DNA from: Pedobacter sp. SYSU D00535
Lineage (GTDB): Bacteria; Bacteroidota; Bacteroidia; Sphingobacteriales; Sphingobacteriaceae
Assembly (NCBI RefSeq): GCF_017355855.1
Contig: NZ_JAFEWD010000001.1
Location: 434,001-498,000 of the forward strand
Length of the DNA stretch: 64,000 bases
Direction of reading: 5' to 3'
Below, one piece after another: positions 1 through 8,152 of the stretch (position 1 is the stretch's first letter; every line of letters starts with the position of its first letter). The notes under the pieces are model-generated. The model saw nothing but the letters and a program-made list of their open reading frames with translations, had not been told where the DNA came from and did no database searches. Both the position numbers and the translations under genes were made by a program.

Positions 1-1827
1 ATGTGGCGGATTTATAATGACGCCGAAATTAGTCACGCTTTCAAAAATTTCCAGATCGCGGCGGGTTTAGATACCGGCTCGCATAAGGGGCCATCTTTCC
101 ACGACGGCGACTACTACAAAACATTGGAAGCGGTAGCAAGTATGTATGCTGCCACCAGGGACAAACGCCTGGATGAAATGATGGACAAGGCCATTGCCGT
201 GATTGCAAAGTCGCAACGCGAGGATGGTTACATCTACACCAAGGCGATGATCGACCAGCGCAAGACCGGAGAAAAGAACCAGTTTCAGGATCGGTTGAGC
301 TTTGAGGCTTATAACATCGGGCACTTGATGACGGCAGCTTGCGTTCACTACAGGGCAACCGGCAAAACCAACCTGATGAACGTGGCGAAGAAAGCTACAG
401 ACTATTTGTACCGGTTCTATAAGCAAGCCTCGCCTACATTGGCAAGGAATGCGATTTGTCCTTCTCACTACATGGGAACTGTGGAGATGTATCGCACCAC
501 TCGCGATCCCCGCTACCTTGAATTGGCGAAGAATCTGATCGATATTAAAGGAAAAATCAACGATGGAACTGACGATAATCAGGACCGTATTCCTTTCCGC
601 GAGCAGAAAAAAGCGATGGGCCACGCGGTAAGAGCGAACTATCTGTATGCAGGTGTGGCGGATGTCTATGCTGAAACAGGCGATGAAACGCTGATCAATA
701 CGCTGAATCTGATGTGGGACGACGTAACTTCGCACAAGATGTACATTACTGGTGGCTGTGGTTCTTTGTATGACGGTGTTTCCCCTGATGGAACTTCCTA
801 CAACCCGACAGAGGTTCAAAAGATTCACCAGGCCTTTGGACGCGACTACCAATTGCCCAATCACACTGCCCATAACGAAACTTGCGCTAACATCGGAAAT
901 GTGTTATGGAACTGGCGGATGCTACAGCTAAGTGGTGAGGCGAAGTATGCCGACGTGATGGAACTTGCATTGTACAATAGTGTCTTATCCGGCATTAGTT
1001 TGGATGGAAAAAACTTCTTGTACACCAACCCTCTGGCTTTTTCAGACGAGCTACCATTTAAACAGCGCTGGTCAAAAGACCGCGTCCCATATATCGGATT
1101 GTCGAACTGCTGTCCTCCTAACGTAGTGCGTACCATTGCGCAGATTGCCAGCTACGCTTATAGTGTTTCTGACAAAGGATTGTGGCTGCACCTATATGGC
1201 GGCAACAAACTGAGCACCAAGTTGAAGGACGGCTCTAAGTTGAGCCTGACCCAAGAAACAGGTTACCCCTGGAACGGGAATATTAATCTTACTATAAAAG
1301 AAACATCAGCGAAACCATACTCGCTGTTTTTGAGAATTCCCGGATGGGCATCCAGTGCGAAGGTTTTGGTGAACGGAAAGGCAGTTGATGCTGCTGTAAA
1401 GCCCGGTTCTTATGCCGAGCTAAATCGCAAATGGAAAAAAGGAGATAAGGTGGAACTGGTTCTTCCGATGGAAGCGAAACTGGTGGAAGCAAATCCCCTT
1501 GTAGAAGAAACAAGAAATCAGGTGGCCGTAAAAAGAGGTCCGGTGGTTTATTGTTTAGAGTCACAGGATCTACCAAATTTGGATATTACCAATGTGGTGG
1601 TTCCCGCAACGATCAGTCTGCAGCCGAAGCCAATCACGATTGATGGCGCACAGGTGATGAGCCTGGAAGGTGTAGCTAAAAGCGTAGAACCAAAAGATTG
1701 GAAGAATACACTTTATAGAGAAGTATCCACTGCTGATAAAACCACTTCCATTCGCCTGATCCCTTATTTCGCCTGGGGCAACAGAGGTCACGCGGAAATG
1801 TCAGTTTGGTTGCCAGTCAGCAGATAA
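1..1827 (+). CDS. GH127-family glycoside hydrolase (DUF1680), 5' end missing
   Basis: The reading frame is open from the first base, so the start lies outside the window; signal peptide and the first strands expected of the family are missing. The 608 visible residues hold the (alpha/alpha)6 barrel and C-terminal beta domains of GH127. The metal and catalytic cysteine pattern is present: Glu293 and Cys295 in HNETCA, and Cys370-Cys371 in SNCCPPN, matching the Glu-x-Cys and Cys-Cys ligands of the beta-L-arabinofuranosidase HypBA1. Known GH127 members remove beta-L-arabinofuranose, and one removes aceric acid from rhamnogalacturonan II. The gene lies 46 bases before a RuBisCO-like gene and probably shares its transcript. 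The family is certain; the sugar removed is not. Confidence 0.9.
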   Translation: MWRIYNDAEISHAFKNFQIAAGLDTGSHKGPSFHDGDYYKTLEAVASMYAATRDKRLDEMMDKAIAVIAKSQREDGYIYTKAMIDQRKTGEKNQFQDRLSFEAYNIGHLMTAACVHYRATGKTNLMNVAKKATDYLYRFYKQASPTLARNAICPSHYMGTVEMYRTTRDPRYLELAKNLIDIKGKINDGTDDNQDRIPFREQKKAMGHAVRANYLYAGVADVYAETGDETLINTLNLMWDDVTSHKMYITGGCGSLYDGVSPDGTSYNPTEVQKIHQAFGRDYQLPNHTAHNETCANIGNVLWNWRMLQLSGEAKYADVMELALYNSVLSGISLDGKNFLYTNPLAFSDELPFKQRWSKDRVPYIGLSNCCPPNVVRTIAQIASYAYSVSDKGLWLHLYGGNKLSTKLKDGSKLSLTQETGYPWNGNINLTIKETSAKPYSLFLRIPGWASSAKVLVNGKAVDAAVKPGSYAELNRKWKKGDKVELVLPMEAKLVEANPLVEETRNQVAVKRGPVVYCLESQDLPNLDITNVVVPATISLQPKPITIDGAQVMSLEGVAKSVEPKDWKNTLYREVSTADKTTSIRLIPYFAWGNRGHAEMSVWLPVSR

Positions 1828-1873
1828 TATTTTTATTGACCCTTAAAGATTAAGATCTGTATCTAGCTTTAAC

Positions 1874-3118
1874 ATGGAAAGAATCAAAGCGACCTATTAC
1901 ATAGAAACACCGTACGAGCTGGAGAAAGCTGCCCAAGTGCTGGCGGGAGAACAGTCATCCGGCACCTTTGTGGAAATTCCCGGTGAAACGGAGGAACTAA
2001 AAAGCCGTTTTGCGGCAAGAGTAGAATCGATCACGCCTTTGGAAACAGTGACCGAGCCGGCAATACCAGGAGCCTCTTCACCAAATGGAAAGTACCAGCG
2101 AGCATCGATAGAAGTGTCCTGGTCAGTGGAGAATTTCGGCTATAACCTCCCGGTTTTGATTTCAACACTGCAGGGTAATCTGTATGAGATCACGCAGTTC
2201 ACCGGATTAAAGTTGATGGATATCGAGTTTCCTGCGTCCTATGGGCAAATGTTCAGGGGACCTAAGTTCGGGATTCAGGGTTGTCGCGAGCTGACAAAAG
2301 TCTACGACAGACCTTTGATCGGAACCATCATCAAACCCAGTATTGGACTTTCTCCTGAGCAGACAGCAGAACTGGTAAAAACACTTGCTGAGGCAGGAAT
2401 CGATTTCGTCAAGGACGACGAGCTGCTTTCGTCTTCAGCCAACTCGCTCTTCGCCAGAAGGGTAGACGCCGTGATGAAGGTGATCAATGATTACGCTGAC
2501 AAAACGGGTAAAAAGGTGATGTATGCTTTCAATGTAAGCGCGGGCATCGACGAGATGCAGCGCAACTATGAAAAGATTGTGAGCGCGGGAGGCACTTGTG
2601 CCATGGTCAGCTTGAACAGCGTCGGCATTTCCGCCGCTAACAAAATATGCGACTTCGGTGAGTTAGCTATCCACGGGCATCGAAATGGCTGGGGAATGAT
2701 GAATCGTCACCCCTTGCTGGGAATCGAGTTCCCTGCTTATCAAAAGCTATGGCGACTGGCGGGCGTAGATCAAATACATGTTAACGGTATTCAAAATAAA
2801 TTCTGGGAGTCGGATGATTCGGTGGTTAAATCGATTGAATCTTGTCTAGAGCCTATGTTTGGTGGCTTTTCAGTACTTCCGGTTGTTTCCTCTGGCCAAT
2901 GGGGCGGACAAGCTCCTGAAACCTACCGTCGCACCAAGACAGTAGATCTGCTTTATATGGCAGGCGGAGGCATCATGGCCCATCCCGACGGTCCCACTGG
3001 TGGTGTTCGGGCCTTACACCAGGCCTGGGAAGGAGCAGTGGCCGGTTTATCAGTAGAAGAAACGGCACAGAAATACCCAGAATTTGGAAAATCAGTAGTA
3101 AAGTTTGGAAAGAAATAA
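1874..3118 (+). CDS. RuBisCO-like protein (form IV), OiaX/OiaT-type candidate
   Basis: A 414-residue member of the RuBisCO large-subunit superfamily. It retains Lys154 in TIIKPSIGLS, the carbamylated-lysine position Lys180 and metal ligands Asp182 and Glu183 in DFVKDDE, and HGHR at 267-270. Such proteins are enolases, isomerases, decarboxylases or transcarboxylases. The next gene, starting on the final base of this one, is a DUF1537 acid-sugar kinase. In characterised D-apiose pathways RuBisCO-like proteins beside that kinase (OiaX, OiaT) act on 3-oxo-isoapionate 4-phosphate. Decarboxylation or cleavage of a phosphorylated beta-keto acid sugar is therefore the best inference. No carbon fixation is implied: there is no small subunit or phosphoribulokinase nearby. 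Confidence 0.85.
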   Translation: MERIKATYYIETPYELEKAAQVLAGEQSSGTFVEIPGETEELKSRFAARVESITPLETVTEPAIPGASSPNGKYQRASIEVSWSVENFGYNLPVLISTLQGNLYEITQFTGLKLMDIEFPASYGQMFRGPKFGIQGCRELTKVYDRPLIGTIIKPSIGLSPEQTAELVKTLAEAGIDFVKDDELLSSSANSLFARRVDAVMKVINDYADKTGKKVMYAFNVSAGIDEMQRNYEKIVSAGGTCAMVSLNSVGISAANKICDFGELAIHGHRNGWGMMNRHPLLGIEFPAYQKLWRLAGVDQIHVNGIQNKFWESDDSVVKSIESCLEPMFGGFSVLPVVSSGQWGGQAPETYRRTKTVDLLYMAGGGIMAHPDGPTGGVRALHQAWEGAVAGLSVEETAQKYPEFGKSVVKFGKK

Positions 3119-4491
3119 TGGAATCAAAGCTCCTGATTGCTTTTTACGGTGATGATTTTACCGGTTCAACCGACGCTCTCGACTTTCTTGGCCGGGCTGG
3201 TATAAAAACGGTTTTATTTATTGATCCTCCGAGCAGAGAGCAGTTAGACCGCTATCAGGGCTTGCAAGCAATAGGTGTGGCGGGGATGACCAGAGCGATG
3301 TCGCCGGAGAAGATGGAACAGGAACTAAGACCTGCTTTTCAAGCCCTGAAAGAATTAAATCCAAGGCATGTCCATTATAAAGTTTGCTCGACCTTTGATT
3401 CTTCCCCAACTGTTGGAAGCATTGGACGGGCAATCGAAGTAGGAGCGGCCGTTTTCAATTCCAAATTTGTACCCTTACTGGTTGCCGCACCGGCACTCGG
3501 CCGCCATTGTGTTTTTGGGAACCTGTTTGCAAAGATGGGCATCGGTAGCGACGGCGCTATTTTCCGCCTGGACCGACACCCTTCCATGAGTAGACATCCG
3601 GTAACGCCTGCCGACGAAAGCGACCTTCGTTTACACCTCTCCAGGCAAACGGTTAAAAAAGTCGGATTGATTGATATCCTTCAACTAGAAAAAGAAGTCC
3701 CAGAAACAAGAGAGGCCGTAGAAAAGCTGCTAACTGAGGGAAATGAGGTGGTTTTGTTTGATGGACTTTATCAATCGCAATTGAAAACGATAGGAGCGGT
3801 GATCGACAGTTTTGCAGATGCTGGACAGACGCTGTTTTCTGTAGGCTCTTCGGGAGTTGAGATGGCGTTGAGCGATTTTTGGAGAGCATCCGGATCAATT
3901 GCGGGCAAATCAGAATGGGACCTACTTCCCTGCGATACACCTTTACTGGTAGTCTCCGGTAGTTGCTCCCCGGTTTCTTCCAGGCAGATTGCGTATGCAT
4001 TAGAAGCAGGATTCAAAGAAATCGCTTTAGATACTGTACGACTTGCAATTGAAGACGATCCCACAAAATTACTAGAACAGTACGCGGCTGAAGCAACCGC
4101 CCTTATAACTGCTGGTTTCGATGTAATTATTCATTCGAGCACCGGTAATGACGATAAACGGGTAATAGAGACAGATGGGGTTTTCCGGGATAAGGGGCTA
4201 CCAAAATCGGAAACATCACGGCTCTACGGCACCGCTTTAGGGACAATCGCTAAGCGGGTAGCAGAGCAGACCACTCTGCAACGGATAATTATCGCAGGAG
4301 GCGATACGTCAAGCTATGCAGCCAGAGCCATGGGAATTGAGGCGGTAGAAATGATTGCACCGCTGGCACCCGGAGCTCCACTATGCAAAGCGCATGCGCC
4401 TGGCTCGGCAATAGACGGGAAGGAAGTGAACTTTAAGGGAGGACAGGTAGGGAAAGAAGATTACTTTGTAAGTGCTAAAGGGCGAGCATAG
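3118..4491 (+). CDS. Four-carbon acid sugar kinase family protein (DUF1537), OiaK-like candidate
   Basis: A 457-residue protein with both halves of the family. The N-terminal domain begins with the sugar-binding motif YGDDFTGSTDAL. The C-terminal nucleotide-binding domain carries SSTGNDD and the glycine-rich GGDTSSYAARAMG near residue 395. Members phosphorylate sugar acids such as erythronate, threonate, denovonate and 3-oxo-isoapionate. The start codon shares one base with the preceding stop (TAATG), so it is translationally coupled to the RuBisCO-like gene. That partner is the main reason for preferring a 3-oxo-isoapionate kinase role over the C4 acids. No aldolase or PdxA2 dehydrogenase typical of erythronate operons is seen. 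Confidence 0.85.
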   Translation: MESKLLIAFYGDDFTGSTDALDFLGRAGIKTVLFIDPPSREQLDRYQGLQAIGVAGMTRAMSPEKMEQELRPAFQALKELNPRHVHYKVCSTFDSSPTVGSIGRAIEVGAAVFNSKFVPLLVAAPALGRHCVFGNLFAKMGIGSDGAIFRLDRHPSMSRHPVTPADESDLRLHLSRQTVKKVGLIDILQLEKEVPETREAVEKLLTEGNEVVLFDGLYQSQLKTIGAVIDSFADAGQTLFSVGSSGVEMALSDFWRASGSIAGKSEWDLLPCDTPLLVVSGSCSPVSSRQIAYALEAGFKEIALDTVRLAIEDDPTKLLEQYAAEATALITAGFDVIIHSSTGNDDKRVIETDGVFRDKGLPKSETSRLYGTALGTIAKRVAEQTTLQRIIIAGGDTSSYAARAMGIEAVEMIAPLAPGAPLCKAHAPGSAIDGKEVNFKGGQVGKEDYFVSAKGRA

Positions 4492-4516
4492 GGGTAGAAG
4501 CGAAAATAAACAGTTA

Positions 4517-4547
4517 CGAATCAAAGAATTATTCGAATTGAACGAAT
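4517..4547. promoter_or_regulatory. Alternating CGAAT / ATTCG / CGAAT motif, possible operator
   Basis: Three half-sites occur in the 141-base gap before the racemase-like gene: CGAAT at 4517-4521, ATTCG at 4531-4535 and CGAAT at 4543-4547. Each neighbouring pair is an inverted repeat. This could be a transcription factor site or a weak RNA hairpin. No regulator for it is known and the call is tentative. Confidence 0.25.
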
Positions 4548-4632
4548 CGGGAGTAGGAGTTAAAGAGCGGGGGTAAGTGGGACTGGAACTTTATCGATTT
4601 GTTATTTAAACAGATATAAAACTAACCAAGAC

Positions 4633-5298
4633 ATGAAAATTAAGACATTAGGACTAGTACACACCTCTGCTACTTTGGTACCGGTATTTCAACAGCTTTG
4701 TTCGGAATATTTACCGGATGTAAACGTATTTAACATCGTCGATGACAGCTTAATAAAGGATGTTATCAAACGAAACGAAATGACCAACCTTACTGCTCGC
4801 CGGGTAGTAAACTACGTAGGTTCGGCAGAACTGGCAGGAGCAGATATGGTGATGGTTACCTGCTCGTCCATTGGTGCAGCAGTAGAAGCTTCAGCAGCGT
4901 TAACAGGCGTTCCGGTTCTGCGGGTGGATCAACCAATGGCGGACCTTGCCGTCCAAACAGGAAAAAAAATTGGCGTTATCGCCACCCTTCCTACCACCTT
5001 AGGACCAACCAGCGATTTGGTGCAAAGACGGGGCGCAGCAGCAGGTAAAGAAATCGAGCTGGTTTCCCGCCTATGCGAAGGAGCATTCGAGGCGCTTATG
5101 GGAGGGAATCCGCAGAAGCATGATGAAATGGTAGCTGCAGCGCTAACAGAACTTGCTTCACAGGTAGACGTGATAGTTCTTGCACAGGCTTCAATGGCAA
5201 GAGTGGTAGATACATTACCGGAAGAGGTGAAAAGCACGCCGATACTATCCAGTCCCGCCTTAGCGGTAAAGCACATTGCCGAACTATGTAAAGGATAG
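4633..5298 (+). CDS. Asp/Glu racemase superfamily protein lacking the second cysteine
   Basis: A 221-residue protein of the aspartate/glutamate/hydantoin racemase fold. The first catalytic cysteine is present (Cys77 in MVTCSSIG). The site where cofactor-independent racemases carry the second cysteine reads VLAQASMAR, with Ser187 in its place. Two-base racemisation therefore looks unlikely; relatives with one cysteine include arylmalonate decarboxylase, although that enzyme keeps the other cysteine. Position between an acid-sugar kinase and a transporter suggests isomerisation, decarboxylation or hydrolysis of a sugar acid intermediate. The substrate cannot be named from sequence. Confidence 0.75.
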   Translation: MKIKTLGLVHTSATLVPVFQQLCSEYLPDVNVFNIVDDSLIKDVIKRNEMTNLTARRVVNYVGSAELAGADMVMVTCSSIGAAVEASAALTGVPVLRVDQPMADLAVQTGKKIGVIATLPTTLGPTSDLVQRRGAAAGKEIELVSRLCEGAFEALMGGNPQKHDEMVAAALTELASQVDVIVLAQASMARVVDTLPEEVKSTPILSSPALAVKHIAELCKG

Positions 5299-5302
5299 CC
5301 GT

Positions 5303-6652
5303 ATGAAGAATTTTCGAAAGCTCTGTTTGGGCATAAGTGCTATATCTCTAATAACCTTGATTATAGGTCTGATCAGTGGAAATGCCTCCTTGTGGCAACC
5401 CTCAGCGACAGTATTGTCAGTGTCAACAGCAATAGGAATAGGGGCAATACGCTCCCTCGCCAACTATCAATATACTGCATGGATTATTACGGCTGTCGTA
5501 GCTGGAATGATTTATCCGGCTGCTTTCCTGAAATGGGGCGATTTTGACCTGAGAAATAAGTGGCTCATTCTACTGATTGTCCAGTTAGTCATGTTCGGTA
5601 TGGGAATTCAAATGAGCCTTAAAGATTTCTCCGGTTTGGCCAGCTCGGGAAAAGGCGTTCTTATAGGTCTCGTTTGCCATTTCTCGATTATGCCGCTGAT
5701 GGGACTGCTCTTAACACAAGTATTTGAATTTGAGACGGAGATCGCCGCAGGTATAATTCTCATTGGCTCCTGTTCCAGTGGTCTTGCATCCAATGTAATG
5801 GTTTATATCGCTCGGGCTAACTTAGTACTCTCGGTCACTGTAACCGCAATGGCGACCTTGATAGCTCCCTTTATGACTCCCTTGCTGATGAAACTGCTCG
5901 CAGGAACACTTATAAAAATCGAATTTCTGGATATGATGATGGAAATTATCAAAATTGTCATTGTACCCATAGGAGCTGCCCTTATTCACGACTACCTGAA
6001 AGGCGCTTCGGATAAAGGTTATAGGGCCGTCTACCAATTTTCCGGATTTGCTGCTTTATGGCTCGCAGCTCTGTCCTTCGGTCTCTGGAATTTTATGGAA
6101 TCCCGCCTGTCTTCTGAATTCATGCACTCCGTCGAAATACTAAGCTTCTTTGGAGGGGCACTGCTAGTTGGATTATTCTACCACTTGGCGACGAAAAGGT
6201 TTCACAGGCTCGATAATCTTATGCCTTATGTCTCGATGTTTGGAATTGTCTACTTTACCACGGTAACAACTGCTGCTGGTCGCGATAATCTTCTACAGGT
6301 AGGACTAATCCTGTTCCTATCTTCAGTAATACACAACGCTGCCGGCTATTTCTTTGGCTATTACCTAAGCAGGTGGTTTGGGATGGATAAGCCTAGTGCC
6401 CGGACCGTAGCCTTCGAAGTAGGGCTGCAAAACGGTGGAATGGCTTCGGGGCTTGCAGGAGCGATGGGCAAATTAGGAACCGTTGGTTTGGCAGCAGCAG
6501 TCTTCAGTCCCTGGATGAATATCTCGGGCTCCATTTTAGCAAATTACTGGCGAAAAAAAGCACTGGAAGAGGAAGCTGCTTCCGGAAAAACATGGCGAGC
6601 TAATCCGGAAGAGCCAGCAGTTGACGTTGAACCTGTTACTGATAAAAATTAA
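5303..6652 (+). CDS. Bile acid:sodium symporter (BASS) family transporter
   Basis: A 449-residue polytopic inner-membrane protein. The BASS signatures are GSCSSGLASNVMVYIAR in the first half and RTVAFEVGLQNGGMASGLA in the second, which form the crossed helices binding the anion and sodium. It is longer than the usual 300-330 residues because of an N-terminal region of about two hydrophobic segments and a charged C-terminal tail. I chose ATG 5303 over an upstream in-frame TTG at 5276 because AAAGGA at 5290-5295 stands seven bases before it and the TTG would overlap the previous gene by 23 bases. Family members carry organic anions such as bile acids, pantoate or pyruvate. Here uptake of a sugar acid is the likely job. 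Confidence 0.85.
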   Translation: MKNFRKLCLGISAISLITLIIGLISGNASLWQPSATVLSVSTAIGIGAIRSLANYQYTAWIITAVVAGMIYPAAFLKWGDFDLRNKWLILLIVQLVMFGMGIQMSLKDFSGLASSGKGVLIGLVCHFSIMPLMGLLLTQVFEFETEIAAGIILIGSCSSGLASNVMVYIARANLVLSVTVTAMATLIAPFMTPLLMKLLAGTLIKIEFLDMMMEIIKIVIVPIGAALIHDYLKGASDKGYRAVYQFSGFAALWLAALSFGLWNFMESRLSSEFMHSVEILSFFGGALLVGLFYHLATKRFHRLDNLMPYVSMFGIVYFTTVTTAAGRDNLLQVGLILFLSSVIHNAAGYFFGYYLSRWFGMDKPSARTVAFEVGLQNGGMASGLAGAMGKLGTVGLAAAVFSPWMNISGSILANYWRKKALEEEAASGKTWRANPEEPAVDVEPVTDKN

Positions 6653-6670
6653 TTGACACACAATTACATA

Positions 6671-8107
6671 ATGACAAAAACATCATCCATTACTTTTTAT
6701 TCTCTCATTCTCTTTCTTATTAGCTTTTCCGCTAAAGCGCAGATAAAGCTTGCTTCCTTATTTACTGACAATATGGTACTTCAGCAGCAGGCAGAGGTAC
6801 CGGTATGGGGATGGACTACTGCTGGCAAAAACGTTAATGTTACAACCTCCTGGAACGGTAAAAGCTACACTGCAAAAGCCGACAAAGCCGGAAAATTCCT
6901 CATTAAGGTTGCGACTCCAGCTGCAGGAGGCCCATACGAACTCTCTGTTAACGATGGAGGAAGCCCGACACAATTGAAGAATGTGTTGATTGGAGAGGTT
7001 TGGATTTGTGGTGGGCAATCTAACATGGAGATGCCGATGAAAGGCTTCAAAGGCCAGCCCATCCTGGGATCGAATGATGCGATCCTGAAATCAAAGAATT
7101 CGAAAATTCGAGTGTATACAGTGCCTCGTTCCTCTGTTACCGAACTTCAACAAAATAGCAAGACATCAGCATGGAAAGTAGCTGAACCGGAATCGGTAGC
7201 AAACTTTAGCGCTACCGGCTATCATTTCGGAAAGCTTCTGAATGAGATGCTCGATGTCCCTGTCGGGTTAATCAACGTAAGTTATAGCGGCTCATTTGTA
7301 GAAGCGTGGATGTCCCCTGAGAACCTGAAAGCTTTTCCCGAGGTAAAGATCCCTGCGAAAGGGGATGAGATTAAAGCAGTCAGCCGGACTCCCACAACAC
7401 TTTATAATGGAATGCTTTACCCCATCACTGGTTACGGAATCAGAGGCGCTATCTACTATCAGGGAGAATCAAATTACGAACGCCCGGACCGCTACGAAGA
7501 GATGTTTCCAGCCATGGTAAAAGAGTGGCGGTCGTTATGGAATCAGGGCGATTTTCCGTTCTACTATGTGCAGATCGCTCCTTACAATTACTCGCAACTG
7601 CCTCCTTACAACTATGGGGGCAAATACAACTCCGCCTTCCTTCGGGATGCGCAACGTAAGTCGCTGACTAAAATCCCTAATTCTGGAATGGCCGTTGTTT
7701 TAGATATCGGCGAAGAGAATCAGATCCACCCGGCAAATAAAGAAGCGGGCGGAAAGCGTTTGGCGCTATTAGCTCTTGCTAACACGTATGGAATGAAAGG
7801 CTTCGGCTCTGCCAGTCCCTTCTATAAATCGATGGCGGTGAACGGAAGTGTGGCGACCATCAGCTTTGACAATGTTCCAAATGGTTTAACATCCTTTGGA
7901 AAGGAGCTGACAACTTTCGAAATAGCAGGTGCTAATAAGATTTTTTACCCCGCTAAGGCTACCATCAACGGAAGTTCTGTCTCTGTCTCTTCGCCAATGG
8001 TGAAGGAGCCTGCGGCGGTGCGTTATGCCTTTAAAGATTTTGTAGTGGGAGATCTTTTTAGTACCGAAGGCTTACCGGCAAGTTCATTCAGAACGGACGA
8101 CTGGTAA
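6671..8107 (+). CDS. Secreted sialate O-acetylesterase-type carbohydrate esterase
   Basis: A 478-residue SGNH-fold esterase. A signal peptide ends around SFSAKAQ, followed by a beta domain and the esterase core with the nucleophile block GGQSNMEMP and a second block at YYQGESNYE. The likely catalytic histidine is in EENQIHPANKEAGG. ATG 6671 is used; an in-frame TTG at 6653 directly after the previous stop is less likely. Members remove acetyl groups from sialic acid, xylan, pectin and other glycans. Pectic side chains are often acetylated, so deacetylation ahead of the exo-hydrolases fits this locus. The exact sugar is unknown. Confidence 0.87.
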   Translation: MTKTSSITFYSLILFLISFSAKAQIKLASLFTDNMVLQQQAEVPVWGWTTAGKNVNVTTSWNGKSYTAKADKAGKFLIKVATPAAGGPYELSVNDGGSPTQLKNVLIGEVWICGGQSNMEMPMKGFKGQPILGSNDAILKSKNSKIRVYTVPRSSVTELQQNSKTSAWKVAEPESVANFSATGYHFGKLLNEMLDVPVGLINVSYSGSFVEAWMSPENLKAFPEVKIPAKGDEIKAVSRTPTTLYNGMLYPITGYGIRGAIYYQGESNYERPDRYEEMFPAMVKEWRSLWNQGDFPFYYVQIAPYNYSQLPPYNYGGKYNSAFLRDAQRKSLTKIPNSGMAVVLDIGEENQIHPANKEAGGKRLALLALANTYGMKGFGSASPFYKSMAVNGSVATISFDNVPNGLTSFGKELTTFEIAGANKIFYPAKATINGSSVSVSSPMVKEPAAVRYAFKDFVVGDLFSTEGLPASSFRTDDW

Positions 8108-8152
8108 CAGACAGGAGTGCTATTCTGAGAATGTTTATTTAAGATCAAAGCT

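Noticed and set aside
67-873. A 268-codon open frame on the minus strand inside the GH127 gene
   Set aside because: It lies wholly opposite a clear enzyme gene, its translation has no recognisable domain and is rich in His, Val and Arg as expected of a reverse frame.
1874-3118. RuBisCO for carbon fixation
   Set aside because: No small subunit or phosphoribulokinase is near, and the kinase and PUL setting points to sugar acid breakdown. Methionine-salvage enolase was also considered and set aside because no salvage genes are near.
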